The position numbers and the translations under genes were made by a program. 9,308 nucleotides of DNA from an uncultured Campylobacter sp. GTDB lineage: Bacteria > Campylobacterota > Campylobacteria > Campylobacterales > Campylobacteraceae. Position 1 is the first letter of the stretch. Every line of letters begins with the position of its first letter. Location of the stretch: the NCBI GenBank assembly GCA_938046705.1, contig CALIWP010000130.1:1-9308 (forward strand). The letters are read 5' to 3'. A model generated the notes under the pieces. The model made no database searches, was not told where the DNA came from, and saw only the letters and a list, made by a program, of their open reading frames with translations. Shown here in pieces: positions 4,941 to 9,308 of this stretch.

Positions 4941-6215
4941 TTACCAATCAATCGACTGAATTTTGCCGATTTTTAACGGAAATTGGAAACTTTTGTTCTC
5001 ATTTACGCGAATTATACCAAGTGAACTCTGTCCTCCAAGCTCTTTTATAAACACTACGCTTTGCCCGTCGCTAGAAAATCTAGGGTATAAATTTTTACCG
5101 CTTGCGGTAAGCTGTCTGATGTAATCAGTCTGCGTAGAGATCATGTAAATGTTAAAATCTCTCGTTCCAAAGCTACTCTTGCCGTCTTCTCTACTAGAGT
5201 AAACTATATAGTTTTGATAGGTACTAACGGAGTTGTTGTTTTTGCCGTGATAGACCAACTGCTCAAAACCGCTTCCATCGACGTTTTGCGCGAAGACGTT
5301 AGGATAACCGAGTCTATCGGAAACAAAAACTACGCGTCTATCGCCGTCGACAAAGTTGCCGTTAACATCTATACCGCTATAGTTGGTTACCTGAGATAGC
5401 CTTTTTGAATTTAGATCATATATATAGATATCAGGCTGATCTTGTGGAGCCATAGTTAGCAAAATTTTATCTCCGTTTTGACTAACATCAGAGGCTATAA
5501 GCATACCTCCCTTGCTATCTAAAATTTTAGTTTTTTGGCCGCTTGCAACATCGTATCTATAAAGAACTAAGTTTTTACCGCTGTAATCAGAGTAGTAAAA
5601 CGCGCTCTGATCAGCTCCTACCCATTTAGGAAATATATTCAAACCGCCGCGAACAAGTACTTTTTGGTAGGTCAAAGTGTAGTCGGCTATAACGATCTCG
5701 CTTTGCTTTGAACCGGTTCCTTTGGCAAAGATGATAAATTTCTCCATCCAATTTACAGGCGGCATTTTTAGCTCGTTAATGAGCTCAACTATCGCTTTGT
5801 GTGCGATAAACGGATACTTTGCCCCGTCGTTCATATTGTAAATTTTCTCGTACTGAGTAGTCGCCGTTTTTGCATTAATTAGCTTAACCCTGAGGGTTAG
5901 AGGCGAGTTTGCAGAGCCCTCAAGCGCGTATCTAAATATAAGCTGCGCACCTTTTTCGCTCATCACGTTCGTGTTCGAGTCGCCCTCATAGCTACTGGCG
6001 ATATATTCGTCCGCAACCTCAAAATCAGAGCTGACCTTCAAGTCGCCCAACATGATTTTATGAAATTTGCTTTTAAAGGCCTGATCGCCGACAGCCGTTG
6101 TAGCGTCTTGAAGCACGATTTTTGGTAGGGCTAAGCCTTTGTTGACGACCGAAATAGTTGCATCAACGGCAAAAAGCCAACTGGTAAAAGCAAGAAAAAG
6201 TAAAATTTTCTTCAT
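4941..6215 (-). CDS. tolB: Tol-Pal system periplasmic protein TolB
   Basis: A 424-residue periplasmic protein that binds Pal and TolA. The signal peptide MKKILLFLAFTSWLFA is probably cut after Ala16. An N-terminal alpha/beta domain covers about 20-140. A C-terminal beta-propeller runs from about 170 to the end, with the repeating TolB blades: YRYDVASGQKTKI, IYIYDLNSKRLSQVTNYSG, VVFVSDRLGYPNVFAQNVDG and QLTASGKNLYPRFSSDGQSVVFI. Length is typical. The ATG follows a strong GGAGG (6220-6224) with a 4-nt spacer and lies 10 bp after tolA. The stop is followed by the pal promoter region, so tolB may be the last gene of the atp-tol message or be followed by read-through. Confidence 0.96.
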   Translation of the reverse strand: MKKILLFLAFTSWLFAVDATISVVNKGLALPKIVLQDATTAVGDQAFKSKFHKIMLGDLKVSSDFEVADEYIASSYEGDSNTNVMSEKGAQLIFRYALEGSANSPLTLRVKLINAKTATTQYEKIYNMNDGAKYPFIAHKAIVELINELKMPPVNWMEKFIIFAKGTGSKQSEIVIADYTLTYQKVLVRGGLNIFPKWVGADQSAFYYSDYSGKNLVLYRYDVASGQKTKILDSKGGMLIASDVSQNGDKILLTMAPQDQPDIYIYDLNSKRLSQVTNYSGIDVNGNFVDGDRRVVFVSDRLGYPNVFAQNVDGSGFEQLVYHGKNNNSVSTYQNYIVYSSREDGKSSFGTRDFNIYMISTQTDYIRQLTASGKNLYPRFSSDGQSVVFIKELGGQSSLGIIRVNENKSFQFPLKIGKIQSIDW

Positions 6216-6225
6216 TTTTCCTCCA

Positions 6226-7050
6226 TTATTCTAATTTGTCTTCTAGTTTGGTTCCGAGCCTAACAGCTCTGCCTATCTGGGTAGGCGGCGGAAATTTCTC
6301 AAAAGTCATACTTTGCAAGAAATCCCTAACTTTGTTATTAAATTCGCTATTATACGATAACTTTTTTATATCGTAACTAAACGATCCATCAATGCCAATG
6401 ACGATCTCAACCTCCGCCTCATCGGTAGAATCAGCCTTATAAGCACTCCATTTACTCTGCAAAATTCTACTAATCATACCGAAGTATTCGTTGTATTCGC
6501 CTGTCATTTGCGACTTTGGAGTCTTGGCAACCTGATCTAAGGTAAGCGCATTTATAACGTCGCTAGCTTTTTTTTGCTGGCTCGTTATCTGGACTTTTTC
6601 CGGTTTTTTACGACTTTGCTCTTTTGGTTGCTCTTTTTTCTTAACAACCTTATCTTCTTTTAGTTTAGAGGTGTCGATACTACCAAATAAATCCTTTAAA
6701 TTTGGCTCTTCAACTTTTTTTTCTTCAGGTTTTGGCGGTGCAGGATCCGGTTCAGGCGGCTTGTTTGTAGTGTCCGGCTTTGGCTCTTCTTTTTTAACCT
6801 CTTCCTTTACCGGTTGAGGTTTTTCCTCTTTTACAATCTCTTTTTTGGGCTCGGGCGCTTTTATGGTAATGTCAGGCTCGCGCTCAACTATCATAATATC
6901 CATAAAAGCATCTTTAGTATCGGTGTATTTTTTAGGATCTTCCTTAAAATAGGTAAGCTTAATAAAAATACTGCTTATGATACAAAGGTAAAGAAAAGCC
7001 GATAGTAAGAAGTAGCCAGAAGTGTTAAATTTGAGATCAAATTTATCCAT
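6226..7050 (-). CDS. tolA: TolA-like inner-membrane/periplasmic linker protein with TonB-type linker
   Basis: A 274-residue protein with a short cytoplasmic N terminus, one membrane helix at about 12-32, a Pro/Glu/Lys-rich periplasmic linker at about 60-155 (KAPEPKKEIVKEEK, PPEPDPAPPKPEEKK), and a C-terminal TolA/TonB-like domain from about 185 (MISRILQSKWSAYKA, VEIVIGIDGSFSYDIKKLS). TolA is driven by TolQ-TolR and pulls on TolB-Pal. Position between tolR and tolB supports this role, although the linker looks more like TonB than the Ala-rich helix of E. coli TolA, and the protein is much shorter than the E. coli one (about 420 residues). The S-x3-H motif of the membrane helix reads Ser17-x3-Tyr21. 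The gene overlaps tolR by 8 bp. It carries two A8 runs (6568-6575 and 6715-6722). Confidence 0.85.
   Translation of the reverse strand: MDKFDLKFNTSGYFLLSAFLYLCIISSIFIKLTYFKEDPKKYTDTKDAFMDIMIVEREPDITIKAPEPKKEIVKEEKPQPVKEEVKKEEPKPDTTNKPPEPDPAPPKPEEKKVEEPNLKDLFGSIDTSKLKEDKVVKKKEQPKEQSRKKPEKVQITSQQKKASDVINALTLDQVAKTPKSQMTGEYNEYFGMISRILQSKWSAYKADSTDEAEVEIVIGIDGSFSYDIKKLSYNSEFNNKVRDFLQSMTFEKFPPPTQIGRAVRLGTKLEDKLE
7026..7045. repeat. Perfect 9-bp inverted repeat of AAATTT pair at the tolR/tolA overlap
   Basis: TAAATTTGA (7026-7034) and TCAAATTTA (7037-7045) are exact reverse complements separated by GA. The second arm ends on the tolR stop codon and the element covers codons 2-9 of tolA (encoding KFDLKFN). 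The hexamers start 12 bp apart. A hairpin here could affect initiation of tolA, whose own ribosome binding site is weak; that is speculation. Confidence 0.5.
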
Positions 7051-7435
7051 TAGTTTGGAGTGCTACCTTTGTAAAGCCTGCGTTTTTTACGCTCTTTAAA
7101 ACAAACATCACATCATCGTATATGAGGCTTTTGTCGGCCTTAATATAAACAGGCGAGTTTTTATCGTATTTTGCCCCGATAAGCACTATATTGTCAGGAA
7201 GTTCGCGCAAATTCATGGTATTTTGATCTATTCTAACCTTTTTTGTGGCATCAACGATAACAGTCAAATCTTTTTTTTGAGCCGAGGATGTTTTAGTTTT
7301 TGAGCCGTCCGGTAGCAAAATTTGCTCCTCATAAACGATAGTAGGCGTCGTAACCATAAGGATCGCCAGCAAAACAAGCATGATATCCACAAGCGGAGTT
7401 ATGTTTAGCTCCGGAGTTTCGTCGAGATTTATCAT
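7043..7435 (-). CDS. tolR: TolR/ExbD-family proton-channel subunit
   Basis: A 130-residue single-pass inner-membrane protein. The membrane helix covers about 15-35 (PLVDIMLVLLAILMVTTP) and contains Asp17, equivalent to the proton-carrying Asp23 of E. coli TolR. A periplasmic domain follows from about 40 to the end (YIKADKSLIYDDVMFVLKSVKNAGF), with the ExbD/TolR fold. It works with TolQ to convert proton flow into movement of TolA. Campylobacter annotations often call this gene exbD; the Tol assignment here comes from the adjoining tolA, tolB and pal genes. It overlaps tolQ by 4 bp (ATGA) and tolA by 8 bp. An A8 run (7271-7278) lies in the linker codons. Confidence 0.93.
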   Translation of the reverse strand: MINLDETPELNITPLVDIMLVLLAILMVTTPTIVYEEQILLPDGSKTKTSSAQKKDLTVIVDATKKVRIDQNTMNLRELPDNIVLIGAKYDKNSPVYIKADKSLIYDDVMFVLKSVKNAGFTKVALQTNG

Positions 7436-8013
7436 TGATCTTCTTTAAGCGTTACTAGAATATCGACTTCACGCCTGATGACGCCCATGAGCTCATAAGC
7501 TTTTCGTTTGATAAGCAAGCTAAACGTATAAGCGGGAATCGCTACAAATATACCTGCTCCGGTAGCCACGAGAGCCTCACTAATAGCTGGAGCAATAACT
7601 CCTAACGACGAATTTCCTCCGCCTTGACCAAGCTGAGAAAATGTCTCCAAGATAGAAACAACCGTACCGAAAAGTCCGATAAAAGGCGATGTAGAAGCAA
7701 TAATGCTAAGCCAAGTAATGCCGCTAGTCGCGTTTCTCTCTGAGATACTAACGGCGACCGAAAGCTTTTCTTTGGACACGGAGCCGCTTACGAACCTTTT
7801 TAAAACGGAGTCGTTTAGAGTATGCTTAGAGCCGCCCATTAATAGCGACTCAAGCGCATTTTGCTCTTTTTTTTGCCAAGAGCTAAGCCCTGCCATACGG
7901 GATAAAAGTATGGTAAGGCTTATTATAAAATAAAAAGAGAGCCAACTAAGTACGAATATAGTAATAAAACTACTTCTTGATAAGTAGTTCAAAAAAATAT
8001 CAAGCCCAGCCAC
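7432..8013 (-). CDS. tolQ: TolQ/ExbB/MotA-family proton-channel protein
   Basis: A 193-residue inner-membrane protein with three membrane segments at about 16-38, 100-122 and 138-166. The family core is clear: GLFGTVVSI with Thr117 and EALVATGAGIFVAIPA with Thr151, matching channel threonines 145 and 178 of E. coli TolQ. With TolR it forms the proton-driven motor for TolA. The start is GTG at 8013, overlapping the atpC TAG stop by one base; the ribosome binding site is weak, so it is probably translated by coupling to atpC. It is often annotated exbB in Campylobacter; the neighbours make Tol function more likely. It is somewhat shorter than E. coli TolQ (230). An A8 run lies at 7867-7874. Confidence 0.93.
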   Translation of the reverse strand: MAGLDIFLNYLSRSSFITIFVLSWLSFYFIISLTILLSRMAGLSSWQKKEQNALESLLMGGSKHTLNDSVLKRFVSGSVSKEKLSVAVSISERNATSGITWLSIIASTSPFIGLFGTVVSILETFSQLGQGGGNSSLGVIAPAISEALVATGAGIFVAIPAYTFSLLIKRKAYELMGVIRREVDILVTLKEDQ

Positions 8014-8402
8014 TATCTTGTCCGAGCCATACTATCTAGTTTTGCTACGGCAGCAGCCATAGCGTTATTCTCGCTACTCATGCTAGCGATCAAATCCTTC
8101 GCCTTTTGCAATGAATTTGCTATCTCGCTCTCGGAATTTCCAGACACATGAACGGCGCCGTCAGCAAGGATAGTGGCCTTGCCCTCATTTATCTCAGCAT
8201 ATCCCCAGTTGATCGCGACGGCATCATGACTTTTATCTTCGCTCTCGATATCTATAACGCCGGCTTTCAAAAGCGAAATAAGTGAAGCGTGTCCGGGCAA
8301 AACCCCGAACTCGCCCTCACTACCAGGCAAAACTACGCTTTTGATATCGTTTGAAAACACTAAACCCTCAGGCGTAACGATTTCTAAATGTAATTTATTC
8401 AT
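8013..8402 (-). CDS. atpC: ATP synthase F1 epsilon subunit
   Basis: A 129-residue soluble subunit of the F1 central stalk, which couples rotation to catalysis and can inhibit ATP hydrolysis. The N-terminal beta-sandwich domain spans about 1-85, with the diagnostic LEIVTPEGLVFSNDIKSVVLP and GEFGVLPGHASLISLLKAGV. The C-terminal helical hairpin spans about 90-129 (ANSLQKAKDLIASM). The ATG at 8402 has AAAGGA seven bases upstream. It lies 17 bp after atpD, in the standard bacterial order, and the stop overlaps the GTG of tolQ by one base, linking the ATP synthase operon to the Tol genes. Confidence 0.97.
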   Translation of the reverse strand: MNKLHLEIVTPEGLVFSNDIKSVVLPGSEGEFGVLPGHASLISLLKAGVIDIESEDKSHDAVAINWGYAEINEGKATILADGAVHVSGNSESEIANSLQKAKDLIASMSSENNAMAAAVAKLDSMARTR

Positions 8403-8419
8403 TACTTTTTCCTTTAAAT

Positions 8420-9308
<889 letters not shown>

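Noticed and set aside
4888..4947. Longer in-frame N terminus for Pal, starting at 4947 and overlapping the end of tolB
   Set aside because: It would place the TATAAT box inside the gene, has no ribosome binding site, and adds about 20 residues before a normal lipoprotein signal peptide. The ATG at 4887 with AAGGA is preferred.
7432..8013. Assignment of the QR pair as ExbB/ExbD of an iron-uptake TonB system
   Set aside because: Sequence alone cannot separate these sister families well, but the adjoining tolA-like gene, tolB, pal and cpoB make the Tol role much more likely.

Overview
The window reads as chromosomal DNA of a Campylobacterota bacterium, most likely a Campylobacter of the moderate-GC oral group (C. 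rectus, C. showae, C. curvus, C. gracilis or C. concisus type). This rests on the gene order atpD-atpC-tolQ-tolR-tolA-tolB-pal-cpoB-slyD-fabD-mtnN-ttcA-like, which matches my memory of the C. jejuni Cj0107-Cj0118 block. The Pal motif NCDEWG also fits. Sampled stretches run about 40-60 % GC, too high for C. jejuni. The species is inferred.

Layout. Positions 1-306 (+ strand) hold the 3' end of an unrecognised AT-rich gene (about 34 % GC), overlapped by a 20-codon reading frame with a good ribosome binding site. Positions 307-414 are a convergent intergenic gap with hairpins and a cluster of GTCAAATTT motifs. Everything from 415 to the right edge is one long minus-strand block, transcribed right to left. 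It starts with atpD (cut by the right edge) and atpC, then tolQRAB-pal-cpoB, then slyD, fabD, mtnN and a ttcA-like gene.

Most junctions overlap or leave 17 bp or less: 4-bp ATGA overlaps at tolQ/tolR, fabD/mtnN and mtnN/ttcA, an 8-bp overlap at tolR/tolA, and 1 bp at atpC/tolQ. The only larger gaps, 53 bp before pal and 59 bp before slyD, each hold a TATAAT -10 box inside a near-identical 29-bp sequence, so pal-cpoB and slyD-fabD-mtnN-ttcA probably have their own promoters besides read-through.

Functionally, atpD and atpC encode F1 ATP synthase beta and epsilon. TolQ and TolR form the proton-driven inner-membrane motor, TolA spans the periplasm, TolB and lipoprotein Pal sit at the outer membrane and peptidoglycan, and CpoB is the periplasmic partner. 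The distal genes are housekeeping: a metal-binding prolyl isomerase, the malonyl-CoA loading enzyme of fatty acid synthesis, a nucleosidase used in SAH/MTA recycling and probably in futalosine-type menaquinone synthesis, and a PP-loop tRNA-thiolation-like protein.

I found no transposon, CRISPR array, tRNA, rRNA or obvious new defence system. The least explained signal is the abundance and pairing of the hexamer AAATTT. It fits RAATTY, the CtsM methylation motif tied to natural transformation in C. jejuni. Protein-level oddities are a TtcA-like protein missing an iron-sulfur cysteine and a TolA whose conserved membrane histidine is replaced by tyrosine.
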